Below are positions 16,800 to 25,318 of a stretch of DNA of 64,000 bases, piece after piece; the stretch's first letter is position 1; every line of letters starts with the position of its first letter. Position numbers and translations under genes: made by a program. The stretch covers positions 62,001 through 126,000 of the forward strand of contig LJHR01000035.1 of assembly GCA_001296005.1 (NCBI GenBank), written 5' to 3'. Source of the stretch: an alpha proteobacterium AAP38 (lineage in GTDB: Bacteria; Pseudomonadota; Alphaproteobacteria; Azospirillales; Azospirillaceae). Below the pieces are notes generated by a model. The model had not been told where the DNA came from. It saw only the letters and a list, made by a program, of their open reading frames with translations, and did no database searches.

Positions 16800-17036
16800 T
16801 TAATCTACTAGGCAGTGATATCGGCCAACATCGATAGCAGCTTCGACAAATTTCTTTGCAGTTTCCCTATCCATAATGATCATCTTTCCATTCACTTTTA
16901 GATAAATACTATCCTCTCCGGTACCTCCTGGAATCTTGCATCCAGAATAATAGGATGATCGCCCAAACTGCACTTCCATTTTATCTTTGCCACCCTGGTC
17001 TCGGATAACCTCTTCAAAATACACCGTTGTCGCCAT
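16800..17036 (-). CDS. small hypothetical protein downstream of the caspase-helicase
   Basis: A 78-residue protein starting MATTVYFEEVIRDQGGKD and ending DVGRYHCLVD, predicted as mixed alpha/beta with no membrane segment. GAGG lies 7 bases before ATG 17036; the longer upstream frame overlaps the helicase gene and is rejected. It lies 55 bases after the caspase-helicase stop, same strand, and is AT-richer than that gene. Family not recognised. The position suggests the third gene of a DUF2158/caspase-helicase operon. Confidence 0.65.
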   Translation of the reverse strand: MATTVYFEEVIRDQGGKDKMEVQFGRSSYYSGCKIPGGTGEDSIYLKVNGKMIIMDRETAKKFVEAAIDVGRYHCLVD

Positions 17037-17091
17037 GTCACACCTCTTGATCTGTGGTTGATACTGGATTTCACAATAGTTAAATGAGGGC

Positions 17092-20000
17092 TCAAGCCAC
17101 CTTTGGGACGGAAACAACCGCCAACTGGTGCAGCTTCATGCCCTTCCCCCGGACAAGACGTTCAAGATCTGCGGGCGCAGCCACCGCAACTTGCTCCGGC
17201 GAGACCATCCCCTCCCGCCAAAGCGTAAGCAGTTCGCTACGTGTAAGTTCGAGCTTCAGTTGCGTCATCGGCAGCATGGCTTCGGGAATCCCGAGATCAA
17301 GCCGGCGGAACAAGGCCTCCACCCGCTCCTCGTCCGTCGGTCGCTCCAGCACGATGGATGCGATCCGCACCACGCTTTCCAATAGGTACCTGCTGCCGTC
17401 GACGTATCCGCGGATGTCGCCGTGGCCAACGCGCGAAAAGGTGTTCGCCGAATAGCCCTCCTCGATTTCCGTCACGGGAACGCCGTTGATCCAGTCGTTC
17501 ACGATCAGGGCCCGCTTGCAGCGAGCATAGTACGTGCGGTCAGCACGGGCACCGCGTCGCAGCGTACTGGCCATGTCATAGCCGAACCTGTTCGCCGCCT
17601 CCTGTTGCCACCTTGACTCTCCTTGCCTGGTCTGCGGCGTGTAGTCGTCGTCCCGCTCCTGGAGCAGTTCGATCAGGACTAGGAGAGACTCTGGACTGGC
17701 ATCCTCCGGACTGAGCTGGCGGATGACCTCGACGAGACGCAGCGCCGACTCCAGGGTCATCGGCGACTCACCACAGGCGCGGCCGAGCATCGTGAGATGC
17801 AGCATCCCGTCGTCGGCCTGCTCCACCAGCCCATCGGCAACCATGCGGTCAAGAATGCCTTCGAGTTGCTGCTCCATAGCGTCCCGCCATCGCGGATCGC
17901 GAAGCAGGCCCAGGTAGCCACCATACGTATCCGAGACGAGGCCGATGACCAGGCTCCGCGGCACCTCCTTGACCTGGGCTAGGAGGCGGACAACCCACGT
18001 CCCCGGCCTATGCTCGTCGAACGAGGACGAGATGGCCTCCGGATGTCCTTGGACGTAGGTACGGAATAGCCGCGAACGTTCCATCACCGTCTCGGCGATG
18101 ACGATCGCCTTGCCCTGGGCTTCGTATCCCAGGCGGCCCGCCCGGCCGGCCATGTTCTTGTACTGGGCCACGGCATATGGCGTCGTGTCCCCGCCCCCGC
18201 TGGGAAACCCGGTCTCGACGATCACCACGGTGGATGCAGGGGTGTTCACGCCGGCCGCGACGGTACTGGTCGCAACCAGCACCTTGACGCCGCCTTCGCC
18301 GTGGCGGAAGCCTCGCTCCACGGCCTGGCGCTCCTCGCGGTTCAGGTCGCTGGAGTGGAAGGCGACGCCGCCTGCAAGCGCCTCGCGTAGGTTGGCTGAC
18401 ATCACCGAGGGGTCGCCCTGGGGCAGGGCAGCGATCACATCGCCGGCGGCGGGCAGCCCCAGTTCGCGTGCAAGGTACTTCGCGCAGCCGCTTGCCGCTC
18501 CCCGGGAATTCCGGAATACGATGACCTTCTCGCCCAGGCCGACCAGATGTCTGACGAGCGGGACGATGACGTCCTGCGAGGAATGCTTGTCCCCCCGCTG
18601 CCGGATCGCGACCCGGTCCAGGAGCTGCGCGGTGTAGACCTCACCCGCCGGTGAACGGAATTGCCATGTGCCTGTTCGGTCGATCACCCCCTCGATGAGG
18701 GGCACCGGCCTCTCGGTGGTCAGCAGCAGTCCGCAGTCGAGCCACCGGTCGAAGCCGTTGATATGGCCGATGACCGCGCTCAACGCGACGAGCTGAGGCG
18801 CCACGCCGCGCCGACGCGCTGCGATTAGGTTCGTCAGCAGCAGTTCAACCACCATGCCGCGGCCCTGCTCGGTGATGAACTGTGCTTCGTCCAGCACCAC
18901 CAGCCCGATCTGGTTCAGGATGTGGGGAGCCGCCATCATGAGGGCGAGGAACTTCTCATAGGTGAAGAAAGCAAGGTCGTACTTGCCCCGCATCACGTCG
19001 CCGACCTGATCCTGCCAGTCGCCACTGCATCGGGCGACACGCAGGTGGAGCTGGTCCTGGTAGATGGCGGTGAAGTCCTCGAACTTCTCGTTCACAAGCG
19101 CCTTGTAGGGCAACAGGAAGACGGCCTTGCGACCCTCGGCGACAGCCTTGATCGCGGCCATCTCGCCCACGAAGGTCTTGCCGGCACTCGTCGGCGCGAC
19201 CGTCAACAGCGAATTGCCACCAAGCACGTTGTGCTCGTTGACGGCCGCGATCTGGAGCTGGTTGAGCCCGGCGGGGTAACGCCTCTGCCAGGCCTGCAGA
19301 ACCTCGTCCGGAATTCCGTAGCCGGCCAGCTCCACGAACTGCCCCGTGGTCCGGATGGGCGCCCGCTCGGGGAAAGCAGCATAGAAGTTCGCCCCTCGCC
19401 GACATGCCGGCAGGGACAGCTCCCCTTCCACATGGCCGAACATGACGGGCGTCTGTTCATACCCATAGCTGGCGGCCGCTGCACGGACCGCCTTGACTAC
19501 GTCGTCCACCATGCCCACGACGCTGATCGGATCGCCGTCCTGGAGCAGGCAGTCGAGGACCGCCTTGGTGAAAAGGCCGTGGCGGGTATGGTGGTCTTCC
19601 AGCGCAGGCTGGTCGGGAGCGGATGCCGCGAACAGAATCCTGCCCTGCCCGGCCACGTCCACCAACGGGATGCCGATGGCGCGGGGCGCGACGCCGATGT
19701 CCAGGACGCGGGCGGTGGCCCCGCCGCTGAAGCAGCAGTCCAGCAGCATGAGCACGGCGCGGGCGCGCGTTCGCCTGAACCGATCGGCAAGGTTCTCCAT
19801 GCAGAAGGTCGTGGCGAAGAGATCGCTGGTATCCGTGTCCGCGACGACGAGGCGATGGTCCGGCGTCCCGTGCCCCGCGAAGCTGATAAGCACGACATCG
19901 TCGGGACCGGCTTCGCCCAGCGTCGCGTCGAGGATTGCGTTGAGCGCCTCCAGCGTCGCGGCCTGGTCCGTTATCAGCGCACCGGACATGTCCTGGAGCG

Positions 20001-20109
20001 TATCGGAAAGGACCGCCCAAAGGGCGGTTGCATCCCGAACCGCGCCGTTCAGGTCGGAGATCCTGCTGTCGGCGTAGCGGTCGATTCCGATGAAGGCAGC
20101 GCGGATCAA
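17092..20109 (-). CDS. caspase-like peptidase fused to a Ski2-type DExH helicase
   Basis: A 1005-residue two-part protein. Residues 1-240 are a caspase/metacaspase (C14) domain: SFAGHGT gives catalytic His80 and MLLDCCFSGG gives catalytic Cys126. From about 265 a superfamily 2 helicase follows: Walker A APTSAGKT (305-312), DEAQ box (407-410), a VATSTVAAGVNTPAS motif V and QYKNMAGRAGRLG motif VI, the Ski2/Hel308/HelY pattern; the C-terminal 300 residues are helical. Start is TTG at 20109, 3 bases after the DUF2158 stop, with GGAG upstream. A nucleic-acid motor coupled to a death-type protease suggests abortive-infection defence, by analogy with other bacterial caspase systems. I do not recognise a named system with this fusion. 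Confidence 0.85.
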   Translation of the reverse strand: MIRAAFIGIDRYADSRISDLNGAVRDATALWAVLSDTLQDMSGALITDQAATLEALNAILDATLGEAGPDDVVLISFAGHGTPDHRLVVADTDTSDLFATTFCMENLADRFRRTRARAVLMLLDCCFSGGATARVLDIGVAPRAIGIPLVDVAGQGRILFAASAPDQPALEDHHTRHGLFTKAVLDCLLQDGDPISVVGMVDDVVKAVRAAAASYGYEQTPVMFGHVEGELSLPACRRGANFYAAFPERAPIRTTGQFVELAGYGIPDEVLQAWQRRYPAGLNQLQIAAVNEHNVLGGNSLLTVAPTSAGKTFVGEMAAIKAVAEGRKAVFLLPYKALVNEKFEDFTAIYQDQLHLRVARCSGDWQDQVGDVMRGKYDLAFFTYEKFLALMMAAPHILNQIGLVVLDEAQFITEQGRGMVVELLLTNLIAARRRGVAPQLVALSAVIGHINGFDRWLDCGLLLTTERPVPLIEGVIDRTGTWQFRSPAGEVYTAQLLDRVAIRQRGDKHSSQDVIVPLVRHLVGLGEKVIVFRNSRGAASGCAKYLARELGLPAAGDVIAALPQGDPSVMSANLREALAGGVAFHSSDLNREERQAVERGFRHGEGGVKVLVATSTVAAGVNTPASTVVIVETGFPSGGGDTTPYAVAQYKNMAGRAGRLGYEAQGKAIVIAETVMERSRLFRTYVQGHPEAISSSFDEHRPGTWVVRLLAQVKEVPRSLVIGLVSDTYGGYLGLLRDPRWRDAMEQQLEGILDRMVADGLVEQADDGMLHLTMLGRACGESPMTLESALRLVEVIRQLSPEDASPESLLVLIELLQERDDDYTPQTRQGESRWQQEAANRFGYDMASTLRRGARADRTYYARCKRALIVNDWINGVPVTEIEEGYSANTFSRVGHGDIRGYVDGSRYLLESVVRIASIVLERPTDEERVEALFRRLDLGIPEAMLPMTQLKLELTRSELLTLWREGMVSPEQVAVAAPADLERLVRGKGMKLHQLAVVSVPKVA

Positions 20110-20112
20110 TCG

Positions 20113-20337
20113 TTATCTCCGGCTCAACGCGATGGCACCCACGGTGGGCTTGGAGGAAATTTCCAGGACAGTGGGCGGAAAAGTGTCGTTCTTGGCGACC
20201 TGCCTACTACCGTCTTTCTCAAACCAGACGCACCAAACGGCGGGCTCCTGCGTCATCGCCAGCACGCTCACCTTGTCAACGGTCATCAGCGGTCCGCCCG
20301 ACTTCACTCGGACCAGATCACCAGCCTTGAAATCCAT
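20113..20337 (-). CDS. DUF2158 (YodC-like) small protein
   Basis: A 74-residue protein of the DUF2158 family: MDFKAGDLVRVKSGGPLMTV with a later WCVWFEKDGS is the family signature (Kow-like small beta-barrel that often sits beside other genes in accessory regions). AAGGAG lies 8 bases before the ATG. The caspase-helicase starts 3 bases after its stop, so the two are one transcript and translationally linked. It might be a small partner or regulator of the helicase; its biochemical role is unknown. Confidence 0.8.
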   Translation of the reverse strand: MDFKAGDLVRVKSGGPLMTVDKVSVLAMTQEPAVWCVWFEKDGSRQVAKNDTFPPTVLEISSKPTVGAIALSRR

Positions 20338-20474
20338 GGGGTATCTCCTTCAAATAGCAGTTCTTGGTTTGTTCGATACTGGCATGAAACTGATCCGGGT
20401 GCTAGTGATTCGTAAATAGCCCTGTCGCAGGTATCTGGGATAGGCGCCCGTTTACGGCATGGATGAGGGACCGC

Positions 20475-21152
20475 ATGGATATCCGCTTCTGGCGACGGCC
20501 GCCGATAATCGCCAAGCTGGCCGATGCACCTCCATCATGGACGGGGGTGCGTGACGAAACGGCTCGCGAGATCTTGCGGCAGGGTGAGGCCTACCTGGCG
20601 GCGCAGCTGCAGTGCGCCATCGCCGCCGACCAGCGGGCCATGACGATGGCGACCATGTACGCGGCCTTTGCAACCGGCCTGATCGGCGGTGGCGCGACGT
20701 TGCTCCTAGGGAACCTGTCCAGCCCGATTGGATGGGGCGCCTCCGCAGCCGGGACAGTGTTCCTTGCCGGCTGCGGGTTGCTCACCTATGCGGCCCGCCC
20801 GATCGACTTCCATTATGCTGGCGCCCACCCGGCGGCTTGGTTCACCGAGGAGGACCTGCGGGGGGATTTGGTCGTCGCCATCTGTGAATCGGCGAGGCTC
20901 TACCAACGCCGCATCGAGAGGAACGACGGGATCATGGACCGCAACGGGAAGTTCACGAGATGGGGCAGTTGGTGCGCCTTCACTGCCCCACTCGTGGGTG
21001 CGCTTACTTTTTTGGCGGTTTGGGCGGCGGTGGGGGCGGTGGCGGCGACGGGCGGGGCGAAGGCGGCGGAACTCCGCGGCCCGGTGGCAGAATGCGGGCG
21101 GGCGGAGGAGCTTTTTTGCCCGGCGGCGTCTCTTGCGGGAGGGCATGCATGA
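20475..21152 (+). CDS. membrane protein with three or four helices
   Basis: A 225-residue protein divergent from the DUF2158 operon. Start ATG 20475 has GAGGG 5 bases upstream. A helical N-terminus contains AAQLQCAIAADQRAM just before two membrane helices (about 60-82 and 88-108), then a cytosolic segment with WFTEEDLRGDLVVAICESAR, and a third helix (about 175-200). The layout (helix with AxxADxxA leading into paired TM segments) is reminiscent of the membrane effectors of nucleotide-signalling defence systems, but I cannot confirm it. The last 30 residues run through a GGC-rich stretch where another frame is also open; the C-terminus is uncertain. Confidence 0.7.
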   Translation: MDIRFWRRPPIIAKLADAPPSWTGVRDETAREILRQGEAYLAAQLQCAIAADQRAMTMATMYAAFATGLIGGGATLLLGNLSSPIGWGASAAGTVFLAGCGLLTYAARPIDFHYAGAHPAAWFTEEDLRGDLVVAICESARLYQRRIERNDGIMDRNGKFTRWGSWCAFTAPLVGALTFLAVWAAVGAVAATGGAKAAELRGPVAECGRAEELFCPAASLAGGHA

Positions 21153-21295
21153 AGAACCTCGCAAAAACGATCACATATGGATAGTCGGGACAAGGTTGGC
21201 TGGGACCGTTATATCACAGGAGCCCAGCGCAAAGCTTAGGTACCATAAACCCCAATGCTCCAAGCACCACAGATCGGAACACCGGGTTGCCTAAT

Positions 21296-21325
21296 TTTGG
21301 CATATATAGTACCATATATACCAAA
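21296..21325. promoter_or_regulatory. palindromic operator candidate
   Basis: TTTGGCATATATAG and CCATATATACCAAA are inverted copies (12 of 14 positions) around a 2-base centre, ending 32 bases before the start at 21358. The AT-rich core could overlap a -10 box. It marks the edge of the AT-rich block and may be the autoregulatory site of the next gene pair. Confidence 0.55.
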
Positions 21326-21357
21326 ATCCTTTTGGTTGTACGCATGTGAGGTTTGCA

Positions 21358-21528
21358 ATGTCGTTGATATCGTATATCCATAACCCCATCCCTCCAAATG
21401 TTGACAAACTCGACCCCACAGATGCACAGCTTTTAGCGGCTATGGAAAAAGCAAAAGATCGAGCCCAGAACGTACGTATCCTTTCAGATAAAGAGCTTAT
21501 TGAGCGCTTTCTTAAGAAGAAAGCATAA
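21358..21528 (+). CDS. small hypothetical protein (56 aa), AT-rich
   Basis: Begins MSLISYIHNPIPPNVDKLDP and ends ELIERFLKKKA. GTGAGG lies 6 bases before ATG 21358; a GTG at 21346 is less likely because it falls on this ribosome site. Followed after 43 bases by the 21572 gene. Preceded by a large palindrome. Charged, helical, antitoxin-sized; family not recognised. Base composition is clearly lower in GC than the rest of the element. Confidence 0.6.
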   Translation: MSLISYIHNPIPPNVDKLDPTDAQLLAAMEKAKDRAQNVRILSDKELIERFLKKKA

Positions 21529-21571
21529 GATATACTGTTTATTTGGTATCAATACATACTTGAGTATTATT

Positions 21572-22012
21572 ATGGATGCTGATATTTTTGAAGCTATCAT
21601 TTCTGAATGTGCAAAGATGTCAATCGACAGTATTGCTGAAGAATACAAAGTAAGTCCCCAGCGAATGGAGTTATCTCTTCAGCCAGATAAAAGCAAGATT
21701 TCTTTTTTAAAAGGCCGATTTGAAAAGAGAAAGAACTCAGATAAATTTCGTGGATATGGTGATGCTCCAATTATTGCTGAATTCGTTAGCCTCATAATAA
21801 GTAAAAATCCTTATTATTTTGGATATGATAACGAACGATACAGGCACACATTTAATGCGATTGTTGCGGCTTTTTTCTTTTCGTGTATAACAGGGAGTAA
21901 AGCCCAGAATGATGAAATATTCAAATCGCATAAAGAGCTATTGCAAGCACCTTCTTATGAAAAGATATACGAAGTAATACTCAATTGGTGCGAGCGATAT
22001 GATCTTGTATAG
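21572..22012 (+). CDS. hypothetical protein (146 aa), AT-rich
   Basis: A 146-residue protein starting MDADIFEAIISECAKMSIDS; the longer frame from 21500 overlaps the previous gene and lacks a ribosome site. Mostly helical; the FNAIVAAFFFSCITG segment is hydrophobic but short. The codon use is strongly AT-biased, unlike flanking cargo, so it came from a different source. Together with the 56-residue gene and the upstream palindrome it has the layout of a toxin-antitoxin or regulator pair. No family recognised. Confidence 0.65.
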   Translation: MDADIFEAIISECAKMSIDSIAEEYKVSPQRMELSLQPDKSKISFLKGRFEKRKNSDKFRGYGDAPIIAEFVSLIISKNPYYFGYDNERYRHTFNAIVAAFFFSCITGSKAQNDEIFKSHKELLQAPSYEKIYEVILNWCERYDLV

Positions 22013-22056
22013 ATTATTTTAAATTAATTACTGCGCATTCTATACATTCAATTCAA

Positions 22057-22332
22057 TTATTTTATAAAAAACAGTTTAGGTTTAATCATTTTTGCCACGC
22101 CCATCATGAAGTTCTTAAATTTGATCCCAAATAATGAATTGTGTATATTTTGATGTAATTCTTCAGAAAAATCACCTGAGATTATCCCATTATTAATAGG
22201 ACCACACTCTAGTGCGCCTTCATTTTTTATGTTTTTGCCAATTCTCTGGTTGATTTTTATTTCAAAATTTACTCTTAGAAGCAATAAAGCCTCCTGAAGA
22301 GAGCGATTTCCATATTCGTCAGAATGCCTCAT
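22057..22332 (-). CDS. small hypothetical protein at the end of the membrane-complex operon
   Basis: A 91-residue protein beginning MRHSDEYGNRSLQEALLLLR and ending MIKPKLFFIK. Its ATG at 22332 lies inside the end of the preceding gene (14-base overlap), so it is translationally coupled to the MotB/ExbD-like gene although its composition is AT-rich. Function unknown. It is the last of five same-strand genes (26812 to 22057). Confidence 0.6.
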   Translation of the reverse strand: MRHSDEYGNRSLQEALLLLRVNFEIKINQRIGKNIKNEGALECGPINNGIISGDFSEELHQNIHNSLFGIKFKNFMMGVAKMIKPKLFFIK

Positions 22333-23350
22333 CTAAAATCTCCTTCTTATAAAATCTAGTCTCCAGAAGACGCATTATTATCTTGTATTCTTTCTTCTGA
22401 CTAGGTGCAGTAACGTCGAATGCGCGCACAAAGAACCTGCATTTGTTCTCAACTGACCAATTGTAGAGTGCCAGCGCCTCGGCCTGGAACCGAGCAGCCG
22501 GAATTTCAGTGTTGAAGGTCATGGCCTGGATCGGAAGCTTGGCCTGATCCCTCGCCCGGTGCGGCAGCGCCCGATCCCGCACGACCATGCCTGTCGTCGT
22601 CAGGGCGACGTCGAAGATGAACTCAGGACGGCCTGTCTTTTCCTCCCGCCAGCAGGGAGGCATTTCGGTACCCGGGCCAACCCTGCGCAACGCCTCCTCC
22701 AGGTTGCCGACCTGGCGCCGAAGCTTCTCATTGTCGGTTCGCATCGCCTCCCGGCCGGCGAGCGCCTGCCTTATCGCTTCAGCCGGCGTGCTGCCCGGCT
22801 TGGAGGCATCCAGGGCCGACTTCAGCGCATCCTCAACAGCTTTGGCCGCCTCTGCCATCTGCGCCGGCGTCGGGTCCTTGATGCCCCCCTCCTCCATGGC
22901 GTTCCTGATTGCCGCGGCGAGTTGGGCCTCCTGGATCAGCTGATCCGCGGCGGCGTCCGGGCTTGCCCCTGAGGGAAGCCTGGACTGCAGTGCCGCCGCC
23001 ATGCGGTCCCATTGTTCCGCCTTCGGCTTGACTTCCGCCAGTTGGGCTTTCAGGGCCTCCGCTTCCGCAGACTTCTGGCGAAGGAGCGCGATCTCTTTGA
23101 ACAGGTCGTCGAGCGGCGCCTTCGCCCCAACGAACGCATGGAGTTTCTCCTTCATCACGGCGAGTTCCGCGACCTGGGCCCGGGCCTCATCCCGCAGAGC
23201 CTGGACGACCTGCCGTTCCTTCAGCGAGCGAGCAGCGAGGGCCAGCAGGAGGCAGAAGATTATGAGGGTGATGATCTCCGCCAGCGTGAAGCCGAGGATC
23301 AAGCCTCGCCGATATTCCACTTGCTGACGATCGATGGAGCCGTAGGCCAT
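22319..23350 (-). CDS. single-pass membrane protein, MotB/ExbD-like stator partner candidate
   Basis: A 343-residue protein with one membrane helix (about 17-40: LILGFTLAEIITLIIFCLLL) containing a buried acidic residue, Glu25, as expected for the proton-carrying partner of an ExbB/MotA-type channel. A long coiled coil follows (about 41-125 and 200-222), then a C-terminal domain starting with PPCWREEKTGRPEFIFDVAL and ending in a compact alpha/beta region. ATG 23350 is preferred; a GTG at 23356 overlaps the upstream stop. Directly downstream of the channel-like gene with overlapping signals. Resembles ZorB in logic, not in an obvious OmpA-like domain; no named family assigned. Confidence 0.65.
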   Translation of the reverse strand: MAYGSIDRQQVEYRRGLILGFTLAEIITLIIFCLLLALAARSLKERQVVQALRDEARAQVAELAVMKEKLHAFVGAKAPLDDLFKEIALLRQKSAEAEALKAQLAEVKPKAEQWDRMAAALQSRLPSGASPDAAADQLIQEAQLAAAIRNAMEEGGIKDPTPAQMAEAAKAVEDALKSALDASKPGSTPAEAIRQALAGREAMRTDNEKLRRQVGNLEEALRRVGPGTEMPPCWREEKTGRPEFIFDVALTTTGMVVRDRALPHRARDQAKLPIQAMTFNTEIPAARFQAEALALYNWSVENKCRFFVRAFDVTAPSQKKEYKIIMRLLETRFYKKEILDEAF

Positions 23351-23352
23351 GG

Positions 23353-24519
23353 TCACGCCCCAGCCATGGCCGAAGCCGGTTCAGGGCCGAGCTGTTGTGC
23401 CAAGGTGCGGGACATGTCGACCAGGGCACGGTGGACCTGGACCGTGGCGTCCCGCGAATGCTCCAGTTCGGCGGCAAGCTCCTGGTTGTGCCCCCGCACC
23501 GCCTCCAGCGTCATCGACGTGGCCTCGCCGATCCGTTTGGTGGCATGGGAAAGCTGTTCGACCTCGTTGGCAAGTGACCGCAGGTTGCCGCCAACGCCAT
23601 CGATCATCCCTCCAATGTCGGCGACGGACTGCAGGCGCTGGTTCAGGCCCGCCATCCCCCGGACGACCTGATCGACAGACCTGGCGATCTCGTCGATCCG
23701 CTGCCCCTCCATTTCGGAACGTTGCCCCATCCTCTCCATGATGGCGTCGATCTGGTCGACATAGGGCATCAGGCGCTGTTCGATAAGGTCCCGGGGTGGA
23801 TTGATGTTCTCGATGCGATCGACCAGCTTCTCCAACGCCGTGACGGACTTGGTCGATGTCTGGGCGATCTTCTGGGCATTCGCCGTATGGATCCCCAGAG
23901 TATGGCCGACGGTCTCCGCCATCTGCTCGCTCACCCTTCCGAAGGCAGCGATGTTCTCCTTCATCGCATCCTCGCTGATCTTGTGAAGGCTTCGCATGGC
24001 CTCCTCGATCGACTGTTGGGTAGCCTGGCGAAAGGTGTTCATGCTGGTGGTAGCGTCAAGCAACTGGTTTCGTAGATGGCTGGCGGCCTCGGCCAACTCC
24101 ACCCGAACCTCCCGCTCAATCTCCACCGGATCCTGGCGCATCTGCGCCATCATAACCCGCAGCATTACCCCGAAGATCGTGGTCGTTAGCGCAACGCCGA
24201 AGTTCGCGATGATGTCATCGACGCTCTCGGGGTTTCGTCCATAGCGATAGAGGGCGATCCCAAGGCTCGTCAGCGTATAGAGCAAACCGAGGTAATAGGC
24301 ATTGTCGCCCGCCTGGTCTTCCCGGAGCCGGAAGCGCTTTGTCCGCCATACGTAGCCGGTATAGCCCAGCATGATAAGGACGGGAAAGAAAGTTACCCAT
24401 AGTTGGCTACCGCCGAGGGATTTGAGAGACAGGATGCCGACGGCGCCGATGAAGAAGGCGAGGAAAAATAGAAAGCGGTCATCGAACTTGCTGAAGGGGT
24501 CTATATAGCGGGCTTTCAT
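23353..24519 (-). CDS. MotA/TolQ/ExbB-like channel with long coiled coil
   Basis: A 388-residue protein with four membrane helices (about 16-33, 40-57, 74-91, 102-124). The last helix carries GVALTTTIFGVMLRVMM, close to the conserved GxAxxTTxxG helix of TolQ/ExbB/MotA proton channels. Residues 130-388 form a long coiled coil, rich in Gln/Glu, comparable to the cytoplasmic tail of ZorA in Zorya defence. The start at 24519 follows the VWA gene stop by 12 bases; the stop overlaps the next gene. Probably forms a multimeric inner-membrane channel with the 22319 protein. Function inferred from topology and motif. Confidence 0.72.
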   Translation of the reverse strand: MKARYIDPFSKFDDRFLFFLAFFIGAVGILSLKSLGGSQLWVTFFPVLIMLGYTGYVWRTKRFRLREDQAGDNAYYLGLLYTLTSLGIALYRYGRNPESVDDIIANFGVALTTTIFGVMLRVMMAQMRQDPVEIEREVRVELAEAASHLRNQLLDATTSMNTFRQATQQSIEEAMRSLHKISEDAMKENIAAFGRVSEQMAETVGHTLGIHTANAQKIAQTSTKSVTALEKLVDRIENINPPRDLIEQRLMPYVDQIDAIMERMGQRSEMEGQRIDEIARSVDQVVRGMAGLNQRLQSVADIGGMIDGVGGNLRSLANEVEQLSHATKRIGEATSMTLEAVRGHNQELAAELEHSRDATVQVHRALVDMSRTLAQQLGPEPASAMAGA

Positions 24520-24531
24520 CGTTCGAAATCC

Positions 24532-25299
24532 TTAAAATATGGATTCAGCGCGGAAATCGGACGCCCCTTGGTCCACGAAGTACGAGGACCAGAAGCCTAT
24601 GTGGCTCGCACCTTGGATGGTCTTGCCGGTTTCGCGTCGGATGTAGAGAACCTGGACATTCACGTCCGACAGGTTGGCCTTGACCTTCCGGTACGCCGCC
24701 GTGCCTTTGAAGCTCTCGAACGCCGGCGCCCCCTTGTACTGGCTGGCCGCTTCGGAGTGTTGGAGCAGGTCCGAGACCACCACCAGGTTCTTGTCGGCCG
24801 CGTCCGCGTACGGGGCGAACGCCGTGGAGGCGACGCTCTGGATCGTCTCCATTATAGGCGACTGGTCGGCCTGTCCTGCCTCCAGCATTCCGTCCAGGAC
24901 ATGCCGCAGCGGCTGGTCGAACACCGTGGCCCATGTCCTCTTGGCCAAGCGGGGATTCGCCGTCCATTGGCTGAGGTCCTCCCCGCTGCCCGGATTGCAC
25001 AGCGAGAAGTCGGGTTTCAAGACGTCCGCCTTGATCGGCCCGACGGTGTAGATCTGCAGCAGGCCGTGCTTGGGCACGGATTGCCGGGTTTCTTCGAAGC
25101 GGGTGGTCAACAGCTGACGCTGCACGGGCGTCACGCTGTCCGTGCGGTCGATGACGAAGGCCGTTACCGAGACAGGCCCTGCTTCTGGGCACAAGGTCTC
25201 CGCGTTGACCTTGACCTTGCCGCCGACAGCCTGGACGTAGGCGAACACAGCCAAGGCGAACACCAGCCCGACCAAGCCGATGAGAAGCTTGCCTTTCAT
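24532..25299 (-). CDS. membrane-anchored VWA-like (MIDAS) protein
   Basis: A 255-residue protein with an N-terminal membrane anchor (LLIGLVGLVFALAVFAYV, about 5-22) and then a domain starting VTAFVIDRTDSVTPVQ. The D51-x-T53-x-S55 triad is a MIDAS-type metal site in a von Willebrand A-like fold; the later NLVVVSDLLQHS is the matching strand with an acidic residue. Topology places the domain outside the cytoplasm. Start ATG 25299 lies 19 bases past the upstream stop; a longer frame overlaps the 497-residue gene. Probably an adhesion or assembly subunit of the membrane complex. Confidence 0.72.
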   Translation of the reverse strand: MKGKLLIGLVGLVFALAVFAYVQAVGGKVKVNAETLCPEAGPVSVTAFVIDRTDSVTPVQRQLLTTRFEETRQSVPKHGLLQIYTVGPIKADVLKPDFSLCNPGSGEDLSQWTANPRLAKRTWATVFDQPLRHVLDGMLEAGQADQSPIMETIQSVASTAFAPYADAADKNLVVVSDLLQHSEAASQYKGAPAFESFKGTAAYRKVKANLSDVNVQVLYIRRETGKTIQGASHIGFWSSYFVDQGASDFRAESIF

Positions 25300-25318
25300 G
25301 TCGGCCTGCGCTTTGCGG

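Noticed and set aside
20960-21184. Glycine-rich frame overlapping the end of the 20475 gene
   Set aside because: Arises from GGC/GGT runs; no separate ribosome site and no recognisable domain.
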